64,000 nt of DNA from Protonemura montana (lineage: Eukaryota; Arthropoda; Insecta; Plecoptera; Nemouridae): the NCBI GenBank assembly GCA_947568835.1, contig OX387610.1:10955001-11019000 (forward strand), in the 5' to 3' direction. The translations under genes were made by a program, and so were the position numbers. Positions 1-9,809 of this stretch are shown here, one piece after another; within the stretch, counting starts at the first letter, position 1; every line of letters starts with the position of its first letter. The notes beneath the pieces are model-generated. The model was not told where the DNA came from. It did no database searches and saw only the letters and a list, made by a program, of their open reading frames with translations.

Positions 1-297
1 CCCGGTGCCGGCACGTAGCCTACTCCTGTCGAAAAGCACCAAGAGGACCACCGGCTTCACGTCCCTTCCGAAGGACGGTACAACTCGAACAGCAGGATTC
101 CTCCACAAATCCATGCTGTCGAGAGGTTGATAAGCGAGGCGAATGAAGTTGCTGTACTAACTTTCATCCCTCCAACCTCTCTCCCGAACAGAACTGGTTA
201 TGTGTATAATGGTCACCCATTCAATACCTGACTCAGCGCAGTGTTGCTTAACTTCGGTGATCTAACGAGAACCGGTGTTTCCAACACGCCAAACCGT
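1..297 (-). mobile_element. 5S rRNA-headed SINE, truncated by window start
   Basis: Read on the - strand, 297 down to 211 resembles the internal promoter part of 5S rRNA, including the antisense of GAAGTTAAGCAACACTG and GGGTGACC. A conserved body follows with GGAGGAATCCTG, GAAGGGACG and the GTGCCGGCACCGGG block at the window edge. The same head-plus-body order recurs at many places in this window, which defines a SINE family. The 3' tail lies outside the window. Confidence 0.85.
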
Positions 298-1262
298 TCG
301 GTCATAGAAGCTAGACATTTGTTACTAAGAATCTGTAAGAGTGAAAAATTACACCTTCAGGGGGCTCTTGGGGTACTGTCCTCAAGAAAAACAATTTATT
401 TTTTTCGTTAAAATATATGTAAAACATGTATTTTATTAGATATTAAATCTCTTATTCTTCCTGCCGCTAACGTGCCCCGCCCTCCAATATTTTCCATCTC
501 AGACAAAAACATGCCTCAGCACCACAGTGACGGTACCTACTTATGACTTCATTGGTCATTATACTTCAATTTTTGTCAACATCGAGGCGCTGGATTCGCG
601 GACTCAGAGCAAAGCACAGACTTATAATCAAGGAATCTCCTTGTGCACCTGTTTCGTTGCAGCACAAGCACATGGCCTTGTGTCACGACGGAATAATTAA
701 TTGAGTGATCACGATTATCAAATAAAATTGTGAAGCATTAAAACAGCGCATACCCGTAATCAGCTGACGCATGGACAACATAGCTGCAGAGCCGCTATTT
801 GCAAATATGTACATTTATTGTATCTTCGAAGAAACACCTATTAACTGACTTTAGGTGTAAAACGACGAAATTTTTTGACATACCTAATCCATTTTGACAT
901 ACCTTCGGCTTCATGGCCCTCCCAAAGGACGGGTACTCTCACTTCCAGGATAGCCGACCACTACGAGCATACCTGAGACCTACCGAATCCAAAACAGACA
1001 CGGCGCTTTCACTGTCAGGATATTCCGCTACCAGGATCAAACCTGAGACCTCCTGAATGCAACCCAGACATAATATCCCGTCACCATGATCGAACTCGAA
1101 ACCCCTCGAACGTGTTCCACGAAACCTGCGGCTAGCATTGTTCGCTTGCCTATGGCTCGTGCCTGGCGGCGTCTCGTCACTGCAAGGTGAGCGGTACGGG
1201 GGACGACTTCAACAGAGAGTACATCGAACAACTACAGAGACGCGCATTAAGGGAGCAGCACG
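298..1262. other. upstream region of EF-hand gene 1
   Basis: AT-rich non-coding DNA up to about 890. From about 900 to 1262 it is GC-richer, with an internally repeated ACCTGAGACCT motif (about 980 and 1042) and, on the - strand, a tRNA B-box-like GTTCGATCATGG. A short piece at about 905-940 resembles the SINE body. The last part is probably promoter and 5' UTR of the gene whose ATG is at 1263; no clear TATA box was seen. Confidence 0.4.
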
Positions 1263-4085
1263 ATGTGCAGCTTGACGTTGGTGGTGGTGGCGATTGCGGC
1301 CCAGGCGCTGGTGCCAGACCAAAGTAAGGATAGAGACGTTTTGAAATAGTCATGGCCATGTTGTTATTTCGATGGCAAGGCCATTGGGGTTCATGAACTT
1401 GTATTTGCTGGATTTTAGCGAAGATAATTTTTATATGGTGGCAGGTTTCGGAATATGGTGTTGATGTTGAGCGTAATGAAGTCTTTTATCTCACTGTAGG
1501 TACGTGTCACATGTCCGAGTGTTTTTGATTGTATGCATTACAATATTATATCTTTTGTTCGTGATTAATTGGGAAAAACGGCTGACCTGGTTTCGATGCA
1601 ATTTTTAGGATGATTTTTCGTGTTTTTAACTTAGACCCCCGGATTTTCAGCGAAAACTATTACTAAAATCATAAAAAATCTTTTAAAATCCAATCGAGAT
1701 TTACTAAAATTTGAAGCGGGAAGTAAATTTGAGGCACTTTGTTGGCAGTTCAACTCTAGGTAATCAATTCAATAGATTTTTTGGCCAAAATTTTGAAAGT
1801 AGGTCGAAAAACGTGTAGTTCCACGGCATCGGAGATCAGAAAAATATAAGTTTTGAAGCGTTTTAGTCGGAACCACAAAAAAATGAAAAAAAAATCGGAC
1901 ACACGGCCTTCTCGCAAAATAAATTTTATAGGTGATGGATGCTAGGTATTAGCTTTTTTTTCGGTGTTTAATTAATTTGTTTATTTAATTTTTATTACCA
2001 GATTAATCAGCATAGAACACGATATCGGTACGGCAGGTGTTATAATTATATATACAACATTTTACAACAATTTTTTTTATAACCCTAAAAACACTACTCG
2101 TGTAAGCAAGAATTTTCTCTAGTGTTTTCCCGTGAGTTTTGGTCTAAGCCATCGGTTAATTACTTCTTGAGGCCCAGGGAGGCCTCCGCTTTAAGTTGCG
2201 GAGACGGTACAGCCAGGATTGCGATGCGTTTCTGCTCGCTTCTGTCCGTTCAACAGAATGATAGGGCGCAATCGACTGCGTTTACGCAACATAACATCGC
2301 ATAAATACGTGTTTAATGGCTAGGACTCGGCCAACGCAGTTTTTTTTTTTTATGTTAGAATCAACAAGGTTAACCCATAATAAAGCTGTGAAATCTGATT
2401 TCAATTGCGTATGCTTGCAATGCACAAGATGGAATCGAACATTGATCTCCACCTGCCGCGGGTGTTGCTCTAACCCATTGAGCTTCTTGGAAATTTCATT
2501 TTTGAGAGAATTTTAGTGCATTTGATTAGAATGACGGATCTCCAAGGAGTAGAACCACGAGACTGTGAACACTCACAGACACTCTGATTCCAGCATCCAG
2601 CATTCAGCCACAGGATCCAGCCTGGAGTATCTCTAAATTGACTTGCGTTATGTTCCGTGAAATCTGATTTGAATTGCAAATGCTTGCAAGGCGCAAAGGA
2701 ATCAAATTGCTATATACACTAATAATAGCATAACAAGTCTGTTATTCAACATTTACACTTGAGAGTAATGTTGCAGTCAGCCTTTGTTAAGGTCAGTTTT
2801 ACAATGTCCAGTTTTCACAACTGTAGGTACGATCAGTGAATTAGTTTGCTTCGCGGACGCAGAATGAGATGCGCTGTAGATTTGTTTCTTTCATTACATG
2901 GGTCTCTTTATGGTTCCTTCGCCGCTATAATTCGGTTCACCAAAAACTCTTTTGATTTGGTACAGTAGGTACACAATTTGACAAGAAAATTCGTCAACTA
3001 CTAAACATTTTAACCCAACAAAGAGGGTACATTGTTTGACGAAAATTTGATGAAAAAAAATGTACAAATTCGTAAATCTTGATTGGTTATAGGAACTTTC
3101 TGGCTGATTTTTCTGACAAACTCAGGAGGTCTAGGTACACGGAAAGATGACTTATAAACTTCATCAAAATATGACCAGCCGTTTGACCAGTACAGCGTGA
3201 ACAAGCAAAAACACACAATACACGAGAAACAAAATACACAAATCCAATTATCTGTTCAAGGGGAAGTGAAACCACCATGGTAGAAACACCAAACGGTAGG
3301 GTTATATAAAACCAGCATGCTTGTTTTGCAGCACCATGGTAGCACCGCTACATGGCCGCTCTCAATCGGGGTCACATAAAACTACCACCCGCAGTATGTA
3401 GCACTATTATAGCACTACCAAAGAGCCGGCCTAGGTCAGGGTTTATACCACAAGTCGTATTATATAGCATCGTGGTAACATCGCTAAATGACCTGTCTTG
3501 GCAAGGTTCCTGTTATTCTCTATTTCTCAGCCCTAACAAGTCTCCCATCTCTACCCCTCAGCCTTGGCTTTCTTGGTCACCATCAGCACGAACCGCGCAA
3601 AACTAATCCTCCAGCTCGGGGACTCCAACAACGACGGCGTCCTCTCCACGAATGAATCTGGCAAGCTCCTCTCCACGATGGGCAAAAACCAAACAGCCAA
3701 CGACTTCGCTAGACTCGACGTCAGCAAAGATGGAAAACTCGGCACCCCAGAAATCAGCCGTACATTCCAGTTCGGCGGTTCGGCCATCATCTCGTTTTTG
3801 GACACCGATGGGGACGGCCGCCTGTCTGTGAAAGAGGTCGAGGCTTTCGTCAAGAAGATGCACGTTTCGTTACCACCTATAGTCATAAACATGGTGCTGG
3901 ATACCGATCATGACGGCTTCGTGAGTTTGGAGGAGCTTCGCGAGGCACCTGAGAAGTGTATGGCGGTGTTGAAGTTCGTGCCGCCGTTGCTAAAAGCGTG
4001 GTTGAAGTCGAAGTTTAAATTTGCAGAGCAGAGGTTGGTGTCTGCGGCTAGAAATATGTTAAACGGTAACGAAAGCCGGTCTTGA
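1263..4085 (+). CDS. secreted four-EF-hand calcium-binding protein (gene 1)
   Basis: Two coding exons are proposed. Exon 1 is 1263-1323, with a GTAAGG donor at 1324. Exon 2 is 3562-4085, after the acceptor CTACCCCTCAG. Phases agree (61 + 524 nt = 194 codons plus stop). Exon 1 encodes the hydrophobic signal peptide MCSLTLVVVAIAAQALVPDQ. Exon 2 carries four 12-residue EF loops with Asp at position 1 and Glu at 12: DSNNDGVLSTNE (about 41-52), DVSKDGKLGTPE (73-84), DTDGDGRLSVKE (101-112) and DTDHDGFVSLEE (134-145). All look able to bind calcium. A basic, amphipathic C-terminal tail follows. The layout matches the next gene downstream, so the two are tandem paralogues. An acceptor 21 nt upstream (end 3540) is also phase-compatible and would add seven residues. 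Which secreted EF-hand family this is cannot be told; role in extracellular calcium binding is inferred. Confidence 0.85.
2380..2495 (-). mobile_element. tRNA-related SINE copy
   Basis: On the - strand an A-box-like GCTCAATGGGTTAGAGCAAC is followed by a B-box-like GTTCGATTCC. Next comes an AT-rich body with TTGCAAGCATACGCAATTG, whose near-identical form recurs at about 2680, 26420, 33640 and 63200. This defines a dispersed family with a tRNA-like head. Confidence 0.65.
2655..2715 (-). mobile_element. fragment of the tRNA-related SINE
   Basis: Contains GAAATCTGATTTGAATTGC and ATGCTTGCAAGGCGC, matching the body of the copy at 2380-2495, but without a visible tRNA head. Confidence 0.5.
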
Positions 4086-4366
4086 AGACGAATAAGTGTG
4101 TGGTTTTCGTGGGTGTATTGGGAAATGGTTTTTTCGATTGTGGAGAGTTTAGTTCGGATACGGTCATTAATCATTATTGTGAAAGAAGATAAAATATGAG
4201 ACCAATCTGAATGTTTAATATGTGTCCACTTTACCTCTTATGGCAAGAATAGCTCTAGAGTCTGCTTCGACGAAATAGACAGTATTGTGGTCGGTTGTTT
4301 GCTCCGAAATATAATTGATAAATTGATATAATTACTTTCCCAAATATTGTAAGAGCTTGAGAACCT

Positions 4367-4372
4367 AATAAA
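4367..4372 (+). terminator. poly(A) signal of EF-hand gene 1
   Basis: AATAAA about 280 nt after the stop codon, preceded by AT-rich 3' UTR. A weaker AT-rich candidate lies near 4190. Confidence 0.5.
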
Positions 4373-4429
4373 GAAATTAACGATGCTGATTTGTCGTATG
4401 TTAGTCATGATTCTCTTATGTCTTTGATT

Positions 4430-4615
4430 ATTCCATTAGTTACTTACCCAGGATACTGAAGAAGATGCATCAAGAAAGCCTAGGCAAGATGGTTGTTGGT
4501 TCTTTTGTTACAGGATGTCATTTAGGTGAGCATTAACCCTTGATAAAGTAACTGGTACACGTTACGAAATGTTGGAAACATAGTTTGACTTCACTTGCCA
4601 GACAAAACACATATT
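4430..4615 (+). mobile_element. possible Penelope-type or retroelement terminal fragment
   Basis: A segment with GATGGTTGTTGGTTCTTTTG, then CTTGATAAAGTAACTGG and GTTACGAAATGTTGG. It recurs with clear similarity at 56810-56945. The TTGATAAA, GTAAC/GTTAC hairpin, GAAA order looks like a hammerhead-ribozyme core, known from the terminal repeats of Penelope-like elements, but two core positions deviate. No reverse transcriptase coding was seen nearby. Confidence 0.35.
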
Positions 4616-6037
4616 GGATAGATATTATTTTTGTAAAGCTAGTGCTAAAATTGGGTCATAGATAACTACTTTCGTTATTTTTAATGAAAAAAGAGCGGAC
4701 ATTGCGAAAGGACGCTATTTTTTAGCGATCAATCTCTAGCGACACGCTCGATTCGTGCATCGTACAGTCATGTGCAGTCGGGCAGTGCTGCATAACAAGG
4801 TGCACATGAAGGTAAACCCAAAGCAATGTAGTAATAACAGATTTTTAACACCATGCTAAAAAAACTGTTACTAAAATATAAACTACCGCCACAAGATTTG
4901 CCACAGAGTTCAGTTTACAAAAGTGAGCCGCGTTTTGACGGCTTGTCTGCTTTCTAGCCAATCAGGATGCCTTGACTTTGAAAATGAACGCGCCAAATGC
5001 CACACAGTTTACCACTTTGTAATCGAGTTCGTGAGTAGAGCGACCACAACTCAAACACACTTTTTAGTGTCACACTATTTATGACTAGCCTAGAGAGAAG
5101 TTAATTCGCATGGACTAACAAAGCTCTTAAGCCGATTCATGTGTCTTCCCACTTCGCTGTTAGGAGGATCTACCGACAGCGAGTCTGAGCGACTCGCACG
5201 GACTCGCTGCCAGTGGCTACTGCACGTTATTTAGCGCCGCGCTTAATGATATATAACAAAAAATTATCGCTATCAAAATTGTCTTTACTGGTGAGGTTTC
5301 GGCGTTGATCACGGGCGAATTTTTTTTACTCATTTTAACACCATTAAAAACGATAATTTCATTTAGAATTAGACAAGTAAGATGTCTGAAAACTTGTTAT
5401 TCTCTCAAAATAAGTACCTACTGTAGATGTAATAAAAAATTCCGAATTACTCAACCTTGTTACTTCTTGGTAAAACGAAGGCGACAAGTTATTTTTTCCA
5501 ATTTTGCCACAAATTTCCCGCATAATAATTTGTTGAGTATTTTATTAGTGACTCAGCAACACGTGGGTATAAAGCCATGCAAACAGATTTTCTCTAATGT
5601 CGATTTTCACAGTCCATATGAACCCTCTGAAGCAAAACTGGCTCTGGAGGGCATTTAATTGATACCTTCTACCAAGGTATGGACAGAAGTAAGTCGCAAA
5701 CACGACCGGGCTTTGTTATTCGTCGAACAACTGCGTCCCCAACACTGTGTTGCAGCGAACATCAAACGTAAACAACTGCACGATAATCAAATACCATTGT
5801 TCACGACCACAGCCACGGATCAAAACATTTTAAGCAATCTAAAAGAAAAAATCACCAGAAAAAAAACAAAACAAACAAAAAAATACGAAAAAAGCTAGTG
5901 CAGAACCGCCTAGTACGGTCCCGATGAGACACCGCCCTGGTACGCCATCGCGAGACGGAAAGCATTGTGCAAAACCAGAAGGCCGTGACCGAAATGCGGA
6001 CAGCGAATGCTGCAATCAGGTTGCAGACCAAAGATGC
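4616..6037. other. intergenic region between the EF-hand genes
   Basis: AT-rich, no supported gene. It holds a short region of repeated GACTCG/GAGTC words around 5175-5215. Open stretches here have the composition of non-coding DNA. Confidence 0.5.
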
Positions 6038-6045
6038 TATTATAA
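6038..6045 (+). promoter_or_regulatory. TATA-like box of EF-hand gene 2
   Basis: TATTATAA ends 43 nt before the ATG at 6089. A start site 25-30 nt downstream would leave a 5' UTR of about 20 nt. Inferred from sequence only. Confidence 0.4.
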
Positions 6046-6088
6046 CCCAAGGTGCAGACTGCGAAGAGATTGATCCGAGGACGACGAC

Positions 6089-9018
6089 ATGGCGAGATAC
6101 GTGGTGACGGCCATTTTGGTGTTGTCGGTGGCCGTTACTTCAGGTGGTAAGGATGGTGTTTGTTGACAGTGGTAGTTGTTCGATAGTGGTAGCATTGGAC
6201 TTGCAGGTTTAGTCGGAGTCTCAGAGATAATGTTAAACTAAAATTGCAGTCAAAACAGCTGGCGTTATTACGACTATTAGTTATTGCTGTAGTGCGAGCA
6301 TCATGCATGTCTGTATATATCAATAACTGCTGACAATTATGCATCCAAGCTTCTAACGCAAGTCTAGTCACCAGCACTCCGTCACCGCAAGGAGCACGAG
6401 GTTTGGTGAGATGGAAACACTGGTTTTAGTGAGATCCCCGAAGTTGTATTGCGCTGGGTCGGGTATTATATGGTTGATCATCACACTCATGACCTGTCTG
6501 TTCGGCAGAGAGGCTGGAGGGATTAAAGTGAATACAACAACTTCACTCGCCTTGCTTATCAACCTCTCGATACCATGGATTTGTGGAGGAATCCTGTTGT
6601 TCGAGTTGTACGGTAAGCTGGTGGTCCCCTTAATGCTCTTCGGCAGGAAAAGGCAACCTGCCAGCGCCGGGTTATTCATCACCAACTCATTCAACGACAC
6701 CATAAGACCAGTGGCACAGGGCCCGTTGTCAAGACAGTGTCAAACTAATCCCAATGCATTGCCTATAGTTCGCGCGCAAGGACTAACGTTGGACCTGCGT
6801 ATCAAGATCTTTCCCGGCGACGACATCGTCTTGTTCGCCGACGTCAACGCCGACGGTCTATTATCGTTTCCCGAGATGACCGACTATTTGGGATTGTTCG
6901 GCATCAAAACTACGTCGGACAAGGTGGCCAGGTGGGTGACCCCAATGCAGGAACATGGTGTTCCTGTCAGTATCACCACCATAGTATCAAGCAGTAACCC
7001 CGACCTAAAGCGGTGATGAGTCACCCTGGTATTACTGTCAGTAGCATCGTGCAGTATCGTGCAGTAGCACCACCATAGCACCAAGCAGTAACCCCGACCT
7101 AGAGCGATGAGTTATCCTGGTATTACTGTCAGTAGCGCCGTGCTAACTAGCACGACCATAGCACTAAGCAGAAACCTTGATGGAGAGTGGTGATTCGTAA
7201 CCCTGGAAGTTTTAAGTCAATATAAAATCGCCTTTTCAACTCTGTAAACTAGTTATATGTTACTTTTGATGCGTACAGTAGTGTCGAGTGGTAACCATGG
7301 GGCTGCGTACACACTTTCTTTTTGTTACCAAGGAAGGTATGGTCTTCTGCAGACTTTGAATATGAAGCCTCCCCCGACAGATTCGACCTAGACGGCAACT
7401 CCTTCCTCACCGCTGCGGAACTCGACGACGCCTTCCTTCGCGCCGGAAAGAACATAATGAAGTCCATGGATGAAAACGACGACGGCAAACTCTCCTTGAA
7501 GGAGGTCAGCCAACAAGTCAACCTCCCCGACGACGACCTCTTACACTTGGTCGACGTCGTCAGCGATCGGCACCTTTCCACCGAAGAGGTAGGGCCCCAC
7601 TGAAATCAGAATGACCATTCGCAGCCTCAAGGTTCTTCTCCTTAGAAATCCGACAGACTCATCAAATAATCTGATTTCCTTATGATGATTTTTAGACTCA
7701 TGTCTACTTGATTTATCCGTAACACTAGTTTTAACAAAAACTATTTGAAATGGGGTTTGAATGCTAAGTAACGGACAACTAAATTTCCTAAATTTAGTTG
7801 TCCTTTACTTAGCATTCAAACCCATCATACCCTTAAATCATAACCCATAAATTAGCAACTTATTTAACTTAGCAAACCCATAAATCTGATTTTCTCTCTA
7901 TCAGCACAGATGGCTAGAGCAACACGTGCTAAAGATGGATACCGAGCGTTCGAGTCGCCAATTGGGCATACTTTTTTGAGGAATACACATTTTCTTAGAG
8001 TCATTTTTGGTTGGTCACTTTGAATAATAAAATTACCATCAAGCATGATAAGTTCAATGGTAGATTCAACTTTGGTAGCCATGGAAATGCTGAGATCACC
8101 TCATGGAGTGTCTCAATTTCGTTAAGTCTAATTTCACCAAGGGTACATCATGGCCTAGCATAGGAGGTTCAATGGTAGATTCAACGTTTGTTAGATGGTA
8201 GATTCCAAGGATTTTTACCTATGTCGGAAACTACTTCTCGATCGATATCTGCTATTGTTGCCAATGTTTGCAATGACACAAATGATAGTGTATTGATCGA
8301 AAACCATCAAGAAAAATCTCAGAATAGCCCCAAATGGAGATGCTGAGATCGCATGATAGAGCTTCTCATTTCTGCTATCTTGTATTACCACGGGTACATC
8401 ACATTTGAAGGTTAAGTACCACCAATAAAATGACCGAAATCACAGCCCTCCACCAACACTAACCTCTATAATTTCATGGCTCGTTGCTATTGAGCTGTGT
8501 GACCGCTAGTTTTCCTGTGTGATGCTAATCCTTTATATACTTAAGTTCTGGTAACAGTACCACAAATAACTAACAATACACCGTAATAGGTCGATAACGT
8601 GCCCGAAGAAATGCTGACGCTGATGAAACAGATTCCCAAGGCGGTGGCAAACAAGTTCGAACGGTACCTGTCCAACGCCACGGTGTTCGTCGAGAGAGTC
8701 ATGCAGGAGGTGGTAGAAGGCGACGGCGTCACCGACGACAACGAAGCACCGACGGAGACGCCGCCGCCGCAGATCAAAACGATTTGGCCGGACGAGAACG
8801 ACAGGAACAAAATCGAGAATGAACGGAGCACGACCTTTCAAGCACACGCGATCCCTCCGTTTGAACCTCATAGAGACTCAGGCGGCAAGGACGAGGAATC
8901 GGAACCCAAGGAGTTTATCGAGCGGTTCTCAAATTGGTTGGGGGGTGTTTGGAGATCGCTCGTCGGCAAGGTCACGGAGATTCAGGTTCGGGTCTTCGGG
9001 ACAAGGGATTTCTTTTAG
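6089..9018 (+). CDS. secreted four-EF-hand protein with acidic C-terminal extension (gene 2)
   Basis: Four coding exons with matching phases: 6089-6146, 6769-6931, 7381-7588 and 8590-9018 (858 nt, 285 aa plus stop). Exon 1 encodes the signal peptide MARYVVTAILVLSVAVTSG and ends at GTAAGG. EF loops: DVNADGLLSFPE (about 44-55), DLDGNSFLTAAE (76-87, Ser where Gly is usual), DENDDGKLSLKE (104-115), and a degenerate fourth, DVVSDRHLSTEE (132-143), with Val and Arg at usual ligand positions. A helical segment like the C-terminus of gene 1 follows, then an acidic/Pro-rich linker (DDNEAPTETPPPQ) and a final segment rich in Trp, Phe and charged residues. Spacing of loops and the post-EF4 helix align with gene 1 at 1263-4085, so this is its tandem paralogue. 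Gene 1 lacks the introns that fall before EF2 and after EF4 here. The protein is predicted to be exported; function unknown. Confidence 0.87.
6401..6745 (+). mobile_element. 5S rRNA-headed SINE in EF-hand gene 2 intron 1
   Basis: Starts GTTTGGTGAGATGGAAACAC, continues through the 5S-like GATCCCCGAAGTTG and the body words GTGGAGGAATCCTGTTGTTC, and ends at TTGTCAAGACAGTG. It ends 23 nt before exon 2, so an open frame runs from the SINE into that exon. Confidence 0.88.
6958..7210 (-). repeat. three units of the 86-bp repeat, inverted
   Basis: Carries CCTGGTATTACTGTCAGTAG and CACCACCATAGCACCAAGC, the reverse complement of the array at 25396-26094. It lies in intron 2 of EF-hand gene 2, starting about 25 nt after the donor. 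Confidence 0.8.
7690..7832. mobile_element. fold-back (MITE-like) element, copy A
   Basis: A near-perfect hairpin: GGTTTGAATGCTAAGTAACG pairs with TTACTTAGCATTCAAACC around ACTAAATTTCCTAAATTTAG. The left flank, from GACTCATGTCTACTTGATTT to AACAAAAACTATTTGAAATG, is the reverse complement of the right side of the copy at 37724-37905. No coding capacity. In intron 3 of EF-hand gene 2. Confidence 0.75.
8040..8415. repeat. dispersed repeat (GCTGAGATC family)
   Basis: Contains GGTAGCCATGGAAATGCTGA, CATGGCCTAGCATAGGAGG and, near 8340, GATGCTGAGATCGCATGATA. The reverse complement is found at 34340-34520 and, partly, at 42345-42440. The middle part (8230-8330, CTATTGTTGCCAATGT) recurs at 46640-46735. 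Probably a non-autonomous element. Confidence 0.65.
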
Positions 9019-9133
9019 AGATGTGTGCTGTCGCAACAGATTTGAAATGAGTGTGCACGGCACAAACGTATTACAAGCGAAAAATTCTTAAATACGTACC
9101 CAAACCAAACGTCTCTTAATTTATTGCATCATT

Positions 9134-9139
9134 AATAAA
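9134..9139 (+). terminator. poly(A) signal of EF-hand gene 2
   Basis: AATAAA 115 nt after the stop codon, followed by a GT/T-rich stretch (CTCTGTGTGATATG, then CTCCTTTTTC), as expected for a cleavage site. Confidence 0.65.
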
Positions 9140-9324
9140 GCGCTCTGTGTGATATGCTCCTTTTTCTACTTTCAGAACAATTGTAAAGTTTGTAACATAC
9201 AGTTTTTAAAGAAATAAGAACGTTTAGCCCTGCAAGAATAATAATAAAAAATAAAGAAACGCCCACGCTAACGAAATACGCTTATTACTAGCGTGATTAT
9301 AGGAACATTTGATTCACGGCTAGC

Positions 9325-9795
9325 CGAATTAGTTCCATCATCAGCCTGTCATTCACTGACAGGCACATGGGAGTGAAACAGATCAGTTCCTCGGGGACAG
9401 CACCAACACAGTGTGTCGAAGGGACACAAGGCTAAGCAGTGGCTCGCTATTGAAGCTGTTGGACAAGAGCAGGCTGCTTGCCGACACTGGGTTCAACCTC
9501 GACTCCCTGCCAGTCCAGGCTAACTTCACCATTAGCCTGTCATGCACCGACAGCCGATAGACCAGTGACACAGGGACAGCACCAACAAAGTGTGTCAAAG
9601 TAACAAGGCTAAACGGTGTCCGGTCCTTGGTACTGTTGGACAGGAGCAGCCAGCACAGTGTATCAACGGGACAAGGCTAAGCGGTGGCCGGTCCTTGGTG
9701 CTGTTGGACAGAAGTAACCTGCGTGCCGGCACCGAGTGTACCCTTGATTCCCTGTCAGGCCAGGCTATGTGCCAGCTATAGTAAATGACAAGGCA
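9325..9795 (+). repeat. 68-bp SINE-derived tandem repeat, diverged array
   Basis: Several imperfect units containing GGACAAGGCTAAGCGGTGGC, CGGTCCTTGGTGCTGTTGGA and CAGGAGCAGCC. It begins with ATCATCAGCCTGTCATTCAC, a SINE-tail word. Units are less alike than at 18480-19440, so this array looks older. Confidence 0.8.
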
Positions 9796-9809
9796 GTCAC
9801 TGCCCCTAC

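Larger units (their letters stand above)
1324..3561 (+). other. intron 1 of EF-hand gene 1
   Basis: A 2.24-kb intron. It contains tRNA-related SINE pieces (2380-2495, 2655-2715), a diverged dispersed segment (3045-3215) ending in a 'catcaaaatatgaccagcc' type motif that recurs near 17790 and 37680, and a diverged relative of the 86-bp unit (3330-3480). Confidence 0.6.

Noticed and set aside
1138-1327. 63-codon + frame ending GGGDCGPGAGARPK as a coding exon
   Set aside because: It overlaps the signal-peptide exon of EF-hand gene 1 in another phase; the signal-peptide reading has a proper start, hydrophobic core and matching donor phase.
6411-7016. 201-codon frame at 6411-7016 as a gene
   Set aside because: Its first half is a 5S-SINE and it only runs by chance into exon 2 of EF-hand gene 2, then past the splice donor into a repeat.
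8533-8871. 112- and 96-codon frames on the - strand
   Set aside because: Antisense shadows of exon 4 of EF-hand gene 2, which has matching splice phase and family similarity to gene 1.
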